From NCBI RefSeq assembly GCF_900115085.1, contig NZ_FOVF01000022.1:1-64000 (forward strand): 64,000 nucleotides of DNA. Direction: 5' to 3'. The stretch comes from Dokdonella immobilis. GTDB taxonomy: Bacteria; Pseudomonadota; Gammaproteobacteria; Xanthomonadales; Rhodanobacteraceae. The position numbers were made by a program, and so were the translations under genes. Shown piece by piece: positions 18,180-27,321 of the stretch (within the stretch, counting starts at the first letter, position 1; each line of letters starts with the position of its first letter). Below the pieces are notes generated by a model. The model did no database searches. It had not been told where the DNA came from and saw only the letters and a program-made list of their open reading frames with translations.

Positions 18180-20519
18180 ATGTCGAGCCCCATTCCCAGC
18201 CGCCTATCCGCGATCGCCGCCGCGCTGCTGTCGACCGTTTACGCCTTCGTACCCGCACCCGCCCTGGCCGTGACCTATTCCGTCGGCTCCGGCGCCGGTT
18301 GCACGCATGCCACGATCCAGGCTGCCATTGACACTGCCGCGAGCAGCGCCGGCACCGACACGATCCACCTGACCAACGGCAGCTTCGCGCAGCAGGCACT
18401 GGGCATCAGTTCGCAAGGCGTTTCGATCGTCGGAGGGTTCGACACCTGCACGACGCCGGTTGCAACCGGCGTGACCGAAATCAATGGCGCCGGCGGCGCC
18501 GCCAACAGCGTCATCACGATCACCGGCAATTCCAGCCCGGTCACCCTGGCACGCCTGAAGATCACCGGCGGCGACGAAACCACGGATGGTGACGGCGGCG
18601 GCATCGACGTGTCGGGGCCGAGTGTCGTGACCCTGACCGACGTCGAGATCAGCGGCAACACGGCCCAGGACGGCGGCGGCATCGCGATCCGCAACGCGGC
18701 CTCGGTCACGCTGGGGCCGAACGTCACCATCGTCAACAACACCGCGACCGGTTCCGGCGGTGGCATCAGCGTCGACTTTGCGACCCTGAAGGCCGAGGCC
18801 GACGGCATCCTGATCGCCTTCAACCATGCACCGAACGGCTACGGCGGTGGCCTCTACGTTTCCTATTCGCGCAATGTCGACATCGGCTCACCGGGCGGAC
18901 TCGGGCTACCGGTGATCTATTTCAACGATGCCGAATACGGTGGCGGGATCGCCGTCCGCGCGGGTACGCTTTCGGCGCTTCCCGCACTCGTGCGGCTGTA
19001 TTCGACCGATCCGACCCGTCCGGTCAGGATCAGTGCCAACAGTGCGAGCAAGACCGGCGGTGGCGTCTACCTGCGGCCGTACTTCAATGTCGACCTGAAC
19101 AACGCGACATCAACCTTGTGCGCGTCCGATTTCCGCATCGACGACAACGACGCCGTGCAGGGTTCGGCAATCTATGCCGACAGCGATTACAGCCTCGCCA
19201 ACGACCTGCGATCGACCGAGGTCTTCCTGAACGCACCGACGAGCTGCGCCGGCATCGCCGCGCGGCCGCCATCGGCCCGCAGCTGCGTCGGCCAACCCGA
19301 CTGCAACCTGATCGACAACAACTATGCGAGCGGCGATGCGACGCCGGCCAATGGCGCCACGATCCTGCTGCAGAACGCCGGCTACCTCGACGCCCGCAAC
19401 CTGACCCTGCGCGACAACGTCGGCGGCCACGCCTTTCGCGCCTTCGGCGATGCCGATGACGGCACCGGGCGGCGCGCCGCCGTCCTGCTGCGCGGATGCG
19501 CGATCTTCGACAATATGTATTCGCTCGAAGCCCTGCGTTTCGAAGGTGATCGGGTCAGCAGCCTGCTCGAGCAGTGCACGGTGGCCGGCAATACGGTTGG
19601 AGGCGCCGCACTGATCCGCTTCGGCGGCGCGTCGGAAACGGCGCTGACGCTGTCGCGCTCGATCCTCTGGCAGCCGGGCACGCCCTTGCGCGGCGGTACG
19701 ATGCCAGGAGCGCTCTCGGTCAACGGCATCGTCGCCTCCGCCCTCACGACCCTTCCGGGCGCGACCGATGCGATCGTCGCCGACCCGCGTTTCGTCGGCA
19801 ATGGCGACTATCGCCTGCGCGCGGCCTCGCCCGCGGTCGACTTCGCGACCGGGCCAGCAGGTACCGACCTGGACGGCCGCCCCCGCAACCGCGACCTCGA
19901 TCCGAAACCGAATTTCCTCGGCACCACCGATCTCGGTGCCTGGGAGCGACAGACGCTGCTGCCCCTGCTCTTCAATACCGAATTCGACTCGAATGCCGAC
20001 GCATGGACGGCGATCACGCCCGGCGTCGCCAGCTGGGATCCGACCCAGAATGTCGTCGGCGCGACCAGTTCGGGCGCGGCCAAGGTCACGCAAGCCGGAA
20101 CACCAAACCTGCAACGGGTCTACGGCTACTCGCAGTGCATTCACGTGCCCGGTCCAGGACTCTACGCCCTGAACGGCTGGGGCCGGGCCGGCGCCGGCGG
20201 TATCGGCAATCGCGACTACGTGTACCTGAACTGGGAATTCCGCAGCAACGGCGGGGAGTCGTGCACGTCGGGCATCGTCGATGCCGGTGGCGATCATTTC
20301 CTGTCCAATTCGTCGAACTGGACCCGTCCCGCGAATCCGGGGCTGATCGACGTGCCGCAATCGACCTGGACCGTCGACAGCTCGATCACGGTGACCATGG
20401 TCGTCGTCGAATTCGGCGTGACATCGCCGCCGACCACGATCGGCTGGGTCGATGGCGTGACCCTGGAGCCTGTCGTCGACGATACGATCTTCCGAAACGG
20501 CTTCGATCCCGCCTTGTGA
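18180..20519 (+). CDS. Secreted beta-helix protein with IFxxGFE-like tail, paralogue 3
   Basis: This third paralogue is 779 aa and has the clearest signal peptide of the three (LSAIAAALLSTVYAFVPAPALA). The cap TYSVGSGAGCTHATIQAAI opens the mature protein. Helix repeats such as 'DGDGGGIDV', 'QDGGGIAI' and 'GSGGGISV' follow, then the shared C-terminal domain (SQCIHVPGPGLYALNGWGRA). The last residues are DDTIFRNGFDPAL. An AGGAGA site lies 9 nt before the ATG. The 95-nt gap after paralogue 2 shows no clear terminator, so the two may be co-transcribed. Confidence 0.85.
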   Translation: MSSPIPSRLSAIAAALLSTVYAFVPAPALAVTYSVGSGAGCTHATIQAAIDTAASSAGTDTIHLTNGSFAQQALGISSQGVSIVGGFDTCTTPVATGVTEINGAGGAANSVITITGNSSPVTLARLKITGGDETTDGDGGGIDVSGPSVVTLTDVEISGNTAQDGGGIAIRNAASVTLGPNVTIVNNTATGSGGGISVDFATLKAEADGILIAFNHAPNGYGGGLYVSYSRNVDIGSPGGLGLPVIYFNDAEYGGGIAVRAGTLSALPALVRLYSTDPTRPVRISANSASKTGGGVYLRPYFNVDLNNATSTLCASDFRIDDNDAVQGSAIYADSDYSLANDLRSTEVFLNAPTSCAGIAARPPSARSCVGQPDCNLIDNNYASGDATPANGATILLQNAGYLDARNLTLRDNVGGHAFRAFGDADDGTGRRAAVLLRGCAIFDNMYSLEALRFEGDRVSSLLEQCTVAGNTVGGAALIRFGGASETALTLSRSILWQPGTPLRGGTMPGALSVNGIVASALTTLPGATDAIVADPRFVGNGDYRLRAASPAVDFATGPAGTDLDGRPRNRDLDPKPNFLGTTDLGAWERQTLLPLLFNTEFDSNADAWTAITPGVASWDPTQNVVGATSSGAAKVTQAGTPNLQRVYGYSQCIHVPGPGLYALNGWGRAGAGGIGNRDYVYLNWEFRSNGGESCTSGIVDAGGDHFLSNSSNWTRPANPGLIDVPQSTWTVDSSITVTMVVVEFGVTSPPTTIGWVDGVTLEPVVDDTIFRNGFDPAL

Positions 20520-20704
20520 CGCGTCACGCCGTCCACAGGGAAGTGGGCGGCACCCCATCGGTCAGGCGGCGGATCTTTCGGGCGAAGTCTGGCACCCTGC
20601 ATCGGCTTTCAGCGGCCGGACGACGGGCCATCCCGGCCCTCAATTACCGGATGGCCGGTCACCTCCAGTCTCGGCGTTCGAATCCCGAATCCCGATTCCC
20701 GGTC

Positions 20705-21673
20705 TCAAAGCCACTTGGCCCGGCGCAGCAGCCAGAACAGGCCGCCGCAGATGGCGAGCGTGAAGGCGATCATGGCCGCGTAGCCCCAGGGCTTGTCGAG
20801 CTCGGGCATGTGATGGAAGTTCATGCCATACCAGCTCGTCAGCAGGGTCGGCGCGGCCAGCAGCGCGGCCCAGCCGGCGAGGCGCTTGACCACTTCGCCC
20901 TGGGCCACGGTCACCAGCGAAAGATTGACGCTGAGCGCGGCGGTCAGCATCTCGCGCATCGTGTCGGTCGACTCGTTGATGCGCGCGGCGTGGTCGTAGA
21001 CGTCGCGGAAATACGGTCGCACCGCGTCGCGCAGCAGGCCCGGGTACATGCGCGTGAGCTGGTTGAGGATGTCCTGCAGCGGGCCGATCGCCAGGCGCAG
21101 GGTGACCAGTTCCTTCTTCAAGGTGTACAGGCGGCGGATCGTCTCGCGCTTGAAGGTGTCCTCGAAGATGTCCTCCTCGAGCTCCTGCAGGTCCTCCCGG
21201 AAGCTGCGCACGATCGGCATGAAGTTGTCGACGATGAAATCGAGCACCGAATACAGCGCATAGCTCGGCCCATAGGTGAGCATGTCCGGCGATTGCTCGC
21301 AGCTGCGCCGGGCCGGTGCGTACGACAGCGAGGCGCCGTGGCGGACGGTGACCAGGTAACGCTTGCCGACGAAAATGTGCGTTTCGCCGAACTGGATGCT
21401 GCCGCCGACGACCTGGGCGGTCTGCGCGACGATGAACAGCGAATCGCCATAGGCCTCGATCTTGGGTCGCTGGTGGGCGTTGTGGGCATCCTCGATGGCG
21501 AGGTCGTGCAGGCCGAACTCTTCCTGCAGCTTTTCGAGCAGGGCCTCGTCAGGCTCGATCAGACCGACCCAGACGAAGGTATCCGGCCGCTCGAGCACGT
21601 CGCTGATTTCATCCAGCGTGATGTCGCCGATGCGTTTGCCGTCAGCGTGATAGGCCACGCAGTTGGCGACCAT
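20705..21673 (-). CDS. corA: CorA-family magnesium/cobalt transporter
   Basis: CorA forms a pentameric inner-membrane channel for Mg2+ and other divalent cations. The signature GMN motif is present (SWYGMNFHHMPEL) between the two C-terminal helices ('LAGWAALLAAPTLLTSW' and 'AAMIAFTLAICGGLFWLL'). The long N-terminal cytoplasmic part and 'GDSLFIVAQTA' fit the family. The start is uncertain: the ATG at 21673 gives 322 aa, the usual length, while in-frame ATGs at 21736 and 21745 would give 343-346 aa. None has a strong ribosome binding site. It lies 57-120 nt after the peptide transporter on the same strand. Confidence 0.92.
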   Translation of the reverse strand: MVANCVAYHADGKRIGDITLDEISDVLERPDTFVWVGLIEPDEALLEKLQEEFGLHDLAIEDAHNAHQRPKIEAYGDSLFIVAQTAQVVGGSIQFGETHIFVGKRYLVTVRHGASLSYAPARRSCEQSPDMLTYGPSYALYSVLDFIVDNFMPIVRSFREDLQELEEDIFEDTFKRETIRRLYTLKKELVTLRLAIGPLQDILNQLTRMYPGLLRDAVRPYFRDVYDHAARINESTDTMREMLTAALSVNLSLVTVAQGEVVKRLAGWAALLAAPTLLTSWYGMNFHHMPELDKPWGYAAMIAFTLAICGGLFWLLRRAKWL

Positions 21674-21793
21674 GGCCGCGGCGTCGACGGGCGACGTGCA
21701 AGCCGGGGCAAGTATGGCGCTGGCGGATTTGTCCATGCCGTGCATGATGCTCGCCACCCGCCATGGCGGCAATACACCGCCTCGATCCGGGCC

Positions 21794-23389
21794 TCAGCGC
21801 ACGCCGTGCATCCAGCGCCTGATCAGCGGTGTCATGAGCAGCACGAAAACGCCGCTGCCGATGCCGATCCAGGCCGAGAACACGAACAGGTCGTCGTATT
21901 TCGAAAGCGCCTCGGCGACGTCCAGCACCGCGCCTTCGGGGATCTCGATCGAGGACAGCTTGCCGAGTTCGGCGGCGAGGATTTCCGAGTACGAAGTACC
22001 GAGGAACCAGCCGCCCATCATCAGCCCGACCACGCGCGGCACCGACAACTGGGTCACCGCCGAAAGACCGATCGGCGACAGCAGCATCTCGCCGATCTCG
22101 AGCACGAAATAGGCCAGCACGAACCACCAGATGTTGGTCAGCCCATTGGCCTGCGGATTGCGCGCGCTCCAGACCAGGACCAGGAACGAAAGACCGGCGA
22201 AGATCAATCCATAGGCCGACTTGGCCGGCTTGCTCGGGTTCCAGCCGCGCTCCTCGAGGCGCGGCCACAGCCAGGCGAAGATCGGCGCGAGCACGAGGAT
22301 GAAGAAGGCGCCGAGGAAGGTCAGCTGGCTGGCCGTCCATTCGAGGCCGAAGGCCTGATGGTTCATCGCGCGGTCCGAAAACAGCACCCAGGATCCGTAG
22401 GTCTGCTCGTACAGGGTGAAGAAGACCAGGCAGAACGCGATGAAGCAGAGCACGGCGAACATCTGGTCGCGCTCGACCTTGCTGCAGTGCTTGAACATGA
22501 ACCAGAGGATGCCGCCGAACAGGCAGACCGAAACGAGGTGCATGGCCAGCACGACCGGGGTCGGTTCGAAAAAGCCCGGCACGACATGGAGGATCAGCGA
22601 ATGCGCCTGGATCAGCAGCCAGACCACGAACAAGCCGGCCAGCGCGCCAAGGTAGATCAGGTGCTCGCGCGAGAGCGGGCCGAACAGGCGCTGGCGCAAC
22701 TTTTCCGGATCGCGCGGCTCGGCATGTCCCATCAGATGCTTCTGGCCGTACAGGAAGTTGGCCAGGCCGGCGATCATGCCGATGCCGGCGGCACCGAAGC
22801 CCCAACCCCAGCCGTAGGTCTCGCCGAGCCAGCCGCAGAACAGCGAGGAGACGGTCGCGCCGATGTTGATGCCGGCATAGAAGATGCTGAAACCCGAGTC
22901 GCGGCGCGGGTCGTTCTCGGGATAGAGCTTGCCGACGATGGTCGAGATGTTCGGCTTGAGGAAGCCGACGCCCATGATGATCAGCGACAGCGAGAAATAG
23001 AACACCTGCAGCGCCGCGGTATCGCGCACGACGACGCCGTCGACGAGCGTCGCCTGGTTGCCCTCGATGGCCATGCCGAGATGGCCGAGCACGAGCAGGA
23101 TGCCGCCGAACACGACCGCCTTGCGCATGCCGAGCCAACGGTCGGCGATCAGGCCTCCGATCACCGGCATCGCATAGACGAGGCCGCCGTAGGCGCCGAT
23201 CAGGTTGTAGCCGTAGTCGTCGCTGAACAGGTGGTACTTGACCAGGTACAGCAGCAGCAACGCCTTCATGCCGTAGAACGAGAAGCGCTCCCACATCTCG
23301 GTGAAGAAGCAGATGTAGAGACCCTTGGGGTGGCCAAGGAACTGTTCGGGCCGCAGCGCGGCGGGGTCGGCAGGCATTTCAGGCGACAT
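21794..23389 (-). CDS. POT-family proton-coupled oligopeptide transporter
   Basis: The 531-aa membrane protein belongs to the PTR2/POT branch of the major facilitator superfamily and imports di- and tripeptides with protons. The ExxERFxFYG proton-site motif is intact (EMWERFSFYGMKALL, about residues 31-45). The second PTR2 signature region reads 'FSIFYAGINIGATVSSLFCG'. About 14 membrane segments are visible, as in DtpA-type transporters. The gene follows olsF by 60 nt on the same strand and precedes corA. A role in nutrient scavenging is inferred. Confidence 0.92.
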   Translation of the reverse strand: MSPEMPADPAALRPEQFLGHPKGLYICFFTEMWERFSFYGMKALLLLYLVKYHLFSDDYGYNLIGAYGGLVYAMPVIGGLIADRWLGMRKAVVFGGILLVLGHLGMAIEGNQATLVDGVVVRDTAALQVFYFSLSLIIMGVGFLKPNISTIVGKLYPENDPRRDSGFSIFYAGINIGATVSSLFCGWLGETYGWGWGFGAAGIGMIAGLANFLYGQKHLMGHAEPRDPEKLRQRLFGPLSREHLIYLGALAGLFVVWLLIQAHSLILHVVPGFFEPTPVVLAMHLVSVCLFGGILWFMFKHCSKVERDQMFAVLCFIAFCLVFFTLYEQTYGSWVLFSDRAMNHQAFGLEWTASQLTFLGAFFILVLAPIFAWLWPRLEERGWNPSKPAKSAYGLIFAGLSFLVLVWSARNPQANGLTNIWWFVLAYFVLEIGEMLLSPIGLSAVTQLSVPRVVGLMMGGWFLGTSYSEILAAELGKLSSIEIPEGAVLDVAEALSKYDDLFVFSAWIGIGSGVFVLLMTPLIRRWMHGVR

Positions 23390-23449
23390 GCGCTTTCCAT
23401 CGGTGAGGATTCACCGAGTATAGCGAGGGCGCCGCCGCGGGGCCGGACT

Positions 23450-25219
23450 TCAGCCGGCGCGCCGTTCCGGCAGGGCCGCGCCTTTCGCCGCGCGGTCGGC
23501 GCCCGGCGCGTCCGTGCCGAGGAACCTGCCGAGGTAACGCGCGCGCTTCTTTGCCTTGAGCATGGCCAGGTCGACCAGGATCAGGCCGTCGATCGAATTC
23601 GCGAAGGCCGGATCCACACCGAAGCTCAGGAAGTGTGTGCCGCCGGGCTCGCACAGGTCGGTGTACTGCTTGTACAGGGTCGGAATGCGCGCACCGAGGG
23701 CGTCGAGCCGGTTGCGCAGCAACGGCATGGCCGCGTCGGCATCGAGACTGCCGAAATCGGGTGCGGTGGCACCCGGATGGAACGGGTGCGGTGATCGGGC
23801 GAGCCGTTCGGCATGCCCGTAATAGCGGGTGTAGTAGGCGACCAGCCATTCGCGCGCTTCGAGTGGCAGGTTGGCACTGATCGAGACCGGGCCGAACAGG
23901 TAGCGGATCCCGGGGTATTGGCCGAGCCAGGCGCCGATGCCATACCAGAGATAGTCGAGGCTGCGCGAACCCCAGTACTTCGGCGGCACGAAGCTGCGGC
24001 CGAGTTCCATGCCGCGCTCGATCGTTGGCAGCAGGCGTCCGTCGAGTTCGAACAGGCTGGCCGTGTACAGGCCCTTCTGACCCATGCTGTCGAGGACGCG
24101 CGCGCAGGGCACCGCACGATAGGCACCGGCAATCTCGTTCTCGTCGGCATCCCAGAGCACGATATGGTCGTACCAGCTGTCATAGACGTCGGTATCCATG
24201 CGCTTTCCGGTCCCCTCGCCGACGCGACGGAAGCTCAGCTCGCGCAGGCGTGCGATCTCGCGCAGAAGCGGCGAATCGCTGGCCAGGCGGCCGCCGTGGA
24301 TGCGCTTGCCGTCGGCGGTTTCGCCGAGCAGTTCGAGGCGATCGAGATCGGCGCGGATCGCGGCGATCGGCGGGCGATGGACGAGCGGCGCCATCGACGA
24401 GGTCCAGCGGTCGTTGCGCCGTCCGATCGCATAGACCGCGCTGCGCACGTCGCGACTGATCCGGCGCCGATCCGCCGTGCCTCCCATGACCTCGCCGACG
24501 TCGCGCGGGCTGCCGACGCGGATCACCAGGCGCTTCTCGCCAGAGAACATCTCGCGCGCCAGCAGGGTCGTGCCTAGCGGTCGGAACAGGGCCGAGACGC
24601 CGTAGAACAGCGCCGAGTTGCGGCCTTCGATGCGCACCGGCACGACCGGCGCCCCGGCCTGGTCGGCGAAGCGCAGGAAACCGTGCCGCCACGGTGCATC
24701 GCGGATGCCGAGCGGCGTCATGCGCGAAACCTCGCCGGCAGGAAATACGATGACCGCCTCTTCGCGCTCGAGCGCGGCGTCGATCTGGCGCAGGCTTTCG
24801 GCACCGGGCTTGGCGCCGAGCATGCGCAGCGGGATGAACAGGTCCGAGAGACCTTCGAAAGCGGACAGGAAATCGTTGGCGACGATGCGCACGTCGCGGC
24901 GCACGCTGCCGACCAGGGCAAGCAGGACCAGGGCATCGAGCCCGCCGAGCGGATGGTTGGCGACGATCACGACCCGTCCCGTTTCGGGAATTCGCTCGCG
25001 CTCGACCTGGTCGACCAGGAAGCGGCAGTTGAGCCATTCCAGTGCGGCCTCGACCAGGGCCAGTCCGCGCAGGTGGGCGTTGTCGCGCAGGAAACCTTCG
25101 ATCGCATCGATGCGTGAGAGCCGGGCCAGCGAACGCACCAGCGGCCGCGCGATGTCGCCACGACGGCCGGCGAACCAGTGCGGAAAGCGCGCTTCGATTC
25201 TCGATTCGAGATTGAGCAT
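23450..25219 (-). CDS. olsF: Bifunctional ornithine-lipid synthase (OlsF type: PlsC + GNAT)
   Basis: The protein would make phosphorus-free ornithine lipids by N-acylating ornithine and then O-acylating the product. The N-terminal half (about residues 60-270) is a PlsC/OlsA-like acyltransferase with His89 and Asp95 (NHPLGGLD, spaced HX5D rather than the usual HX4D) and FPAGEVSR at 159-166. The C-terminal half (about 300-570) is an OlsB-like acyl-ACP GNAT domain with 'YDSWYDHIVLWD' and 'SLDYLWYGIGAWL'. This OlsA-OlsB fusion order is that of OlsF proteins from Serratia and Flavobacteria. It is divergent from btaA across 139 nt. The exact amine acceptor is inferred. Confidence 0.82.
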   Translation of the reverse strand: MLNLESRIEARFPHWFAGRRGDIARPLVRSLARLSRIDAIEGFLRDNAHLRGLALVEAALEWLNCRFLVDQVERERIPETGRVVIVANHPLGGLDALVLLALVGSVRRDVRIVANDFLSAFEGLSDLFIPLRMLGAKPGAESLRQIDAALEREEAVIVFPAGEVSRMTPLGIRDAPWRHGFLRFADQAGAPVVPVRIEGRNSALFYGVSALFRPLGTTLLAREMFSGEKRLVIRVGSPRDVGEVMGGTADRRRISRDVRSAVYAIGRRNDRWTSSMAPLVHRPPIAAIRADLDRLELLGETADGKRIHGGRLASDSPLLREIARLRELSFRRVGEGTGKRMDTDVYDSWYDHIVLWDADENEIAGAYRAVPCARVLDSMGQKGLYTASLFELDGRLLPTIERGMELGRSFVPPKYWGSRSLDYLWYGIGAWLGQYPGIRYLFGPVSISANLPLEAREWLVAYYTRYYGHAERLARSPHPFHPGATAPDFGSLDADAAMPLLRNRLDALGARIPTLYKQYTDLCEPGGTHFLSFGVDPAFANSIDGLILVDLAMLKAKKRARYLGRFLGTDAPGADRAAKGAALPERRAG

Positions 25220-25271
25220 GCTAGGTATTTCCCGTCGGTCGGTTCGGTGCGTGCCATGCTGTCGAGGCCAG

Positions 25272-25312
25272 GTTTCAGGGCGATGACGAGCGCCATCACA
25301 TCGTTGTCACAG
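25272..25312 (-). promoter_or_regulatory. Possible degenerate Pho box between olsF and btaA
   Basis: Read on the minus strand, this stretch has CTGTGAC-aacg-ATGTGAT (25312 to 25295), then TCGTCAT-cgcc-CTGAAAC (25289 to 25272). Each pair matches 10 of 14 positions of the CTGTCAT-N4-CTGTCAT PhoB repeat, with the correct 11-bp period. It lies 53-93 nt upstream of olsF and 47-87 nt upstream of btaA. The match is imperfect and could be chance. It is flagged because both flanking operons belong to a pathway known in other bacteria to be PhoB-controlled. Confidence 0.3.
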
Positions 25313-25358
25313 TGCCACCGCAGGATGACGTCCCGAACGAAGATTTCGGACACGACGC

Positions 25359-26603
25359 ATGGCCGCACGCCTCTCCCCTGCTCCACCGATAGCGACCATC
25401 GAACCGCGGGCGACCCGCCACAGCCTTCGCGATCATCTCGATCGCCGCCTGTTCAATGCGATCTGGTCGCGCAACCTGGTCTACAACACCTGCTGGGAAG
25501 ATCCGGCAGTCGATCGGCAGGCGCTTGAACTCGGCGCCGACGATGTCGTGCTGGTCATCACCAGCGCCGGCTGCAATGCCCTCGACTACGCGCTGCACGG
25601 ACCGAAGCGGATTCACTGCGTCGATGCGAATCCCCGCCAGAATGCGTTGCTCGAGCTGAAACTCGCGGCGATCCGCACGCTCGCCTTCGATGACTTCTTC
25701 CGCATCTTCGGCGAGGGCTACCACGCGCGCTTCGAATGCCTGTACCTGCAGCACCTGCGCGCCGAGCTGTCCCCGTTCGCGCGTGACTGGTGGGACCGCC
25801 ATCGGCACTGGTTCACGAGCCGGCGCGGCAGCTTCTACTTCCACGGCCTGTCCGGCGTCGTCGCGCGCTGCGTGCGCGGCTGGTTCCGTTCGCAGCCAAA
25901 GTTGCACGCCGCGACCATCGAGCTGCTCGATGCGCGCAGCGTCGAGGAACAGCGACGCATCTACGACGAGCGCGTCTCGCCGAGACTGTGGAACCGCGTG
26001 GTCAACTGGACCATCTCGCGCCAGTTCGTCATGACCCTGCTCGGCGTGCCGCATCCGCAGCGCCGCCTGGTCGAGGCCCAGCATGCCGGTGGCGTGGCCG
26101 GCTTCATCCGCGAGTCGGTCCAGTACGTGTTCCGCCAGTTGCCGCTCAGCGACAACTACTTCTGGCGGCTCTACCTGACCGGTCGCTATGACCGCGACTG
26201 CTGCCCCGAGTACCTGAAGGCGGAAAACTTCGAGCGTCTCAAGGGCGGCCTGGCCGATCGCATCCGCCTGCACACGACGACCGTAACCGGTTTCCTCAAG
26301 GACAGCGACGAAGGCATCAGCCGCTTCGTCCTGCTCGACCACATGGACTGGATGAGTTCGTATTACCCGGGCGCCCTGCGCGAGGAGTGGGAGGCCATCC
26401 TCGAGCGCGCGACCCCAGGCGCGCGCATCCTGCTGCGCAGCGCGCAGATGCGTCCGGGCTGGCTCGATGCCATCGAGGTCGGCTGCGACAACCGACCGCT
26501 GCGCGAAGTCCTGCGCTTCCACGACGCCATGGCCGATGCCCTGCAGAGCGGCGATCGCGTGCACACCTACGCCGGATTCGTGATCGCCGATGCGCCGGCT
26601 TGA
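25359..26603 (+). CDS. btaA: S-adenosylmethionine:diacylglycerol 3-amino-3-carboxypropyl transferase
   Basis: BtaA moves the aminocarboxypropyl group of SAM to diacylglycerol, the first step of the betaine lipid DGTS. The 414-aa sequence fits the DUF3419/BtaA family: 'LVYNTCWEDPAVDRQAL' near residue 45, an SAM-binding core 'VLVITSAGCNALDYAL' followed by 'IHCVDANPRQNALLELK', and 'VLLDHMDWMSSYYPGAL' in the C-terminal part. It overlaps btaB by 14 nt, so the two are translationally coupled. No good ribosome binding site precedes the ATG at 25359. Confidence 0.92.
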   Translation: MAARLSPAPPIATIEPRATRHSLRDHLDRRLFNAIWSRNLVYNTCWEDPAVDRQALELGADDVVLVITSAGCNALDYALHGPKRIHCVDANPRQNALLELKLAAIRTLAFDDFFRIFGEGYHARFECLYLQHLRAELSPFARDWWDRHRHWFTSRRGSFYFHGLSGVVARCVRGWFRSQPKLHAATIELLDARSVEEQRRIYDERVSPRLWNRVVNWTISRQFVMTLLGVPHPQRRLVEAQHAGGVAGFIRESVQYVFRQLPLSDNYFWRLYLTGRYDRDCCPEYLKAENFERLKGGLADRIRLHTTTVTGFLKDSDEGISRFVLLDHMDWMSSYYPGALREEWEAILERATPGARILLRSAQMRPGWLDAIEVGCDNRPLREVLRFHDAMADALQSGDRVHTYAGFVIADAPA

Positions 26604-27321
26604 GGCCATCCGGGCCGATTTCTCGGTGCTGCGCGCGATGGCCCGCGGCATGCCGAAGGCGAACAGCCATGCCGAGCGGCTGGCCGCCTTCTATGCACCG
26701 CAGATCGATCACTACGACCGCTTCCGCGAACGCCTGCTGCAGGGACGCGAGCAGCTGGTCGCGAAACTGGACCTGCCGCAGCGCGCGCATGTCGTCGACC
26801 TCGGCGGCGGCACCGGTCGCAACATCGAATTCTTCGGCGAACGCGTCGCGCGCATCGCCCGCTACGAGGTGGTCGACCTGTGCCTGCCAATGCTCGAGCG
26901 CGCGCGCGAACGCGGCCGTCGATTTCCGCAGCTGCACGCCGAACAGGGCGACGCGACAAACTGGCAGCCGGGCGAGAAAGTCGATGTGGTCATCCTCTCC
27001 TACGCCCTGACCATGATTCCGAACTGGCGCGCGGCGATCGTCAATGCGATCGCCATGCTCAAGCCCGGCGGCGTGCTCGGCGTGGTCGACTTCTATGTCG
27101 CCGCCGAACAGCCGCTGGCTGGCCTTGGACGACATTCCTGGCTGACCCGGCGGTTCTGGCCGGCCTGGTTCGGGCACGATGGCGTCCACCTCGACAGCGC
27201 GCAATTGCCGACCCTGTGCAGCGTGCTGCCGACCTGCGAGCTGACCGAGGCTCGCGCACCGGTCCCCTACCTGCCATTGTTGCGCGTGCCCTGGTACGCC
27301 TTCATCGGACGCAAGCCATGA
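26590..27321 (+). CDS. btaB: DGTS N-methyltransferase BtaB
   Basis: BtaB methylates diacylglyceryl-homoserine three times to give the betaine lipid DGTS. This 243-aa class I methyltransferase has the SAM-binding motif VVDLGGGTGRN at 68-78, the acidic 'YEVVDLCLPMLERAR', and 'ALTMIPNWRAAI' plus 'KPGGVLGVVDFY' as later motifs. It overlaps btaA by 14 nt and plcP by the 4-nt ATGA. The family alone would not fix the substrate; the tight btaA-btaB-plcP order does. Confidence 0.88.
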   Translation: MRRLEAIRADFSVLRAMARGMPKANSHAERLAAFYAPQIDHYDRFRERLLQGREQLVAKLDLPQRAHVVDLGGGTGRNIEFFGERVARIARYEVVDLCLPMLERARERGRRFPQLHAEQGDATNWQPGEKVDVVILSYALTMIPNWRAAIVNAIAMLKPGGVLGVVDFYVAAEQPLAGLGRHSWLTRRFWPAWFGHDGVHLDSAQLPTLCSVLPTCELTEARAPVPYLPLLRVPWYAFIGRKP

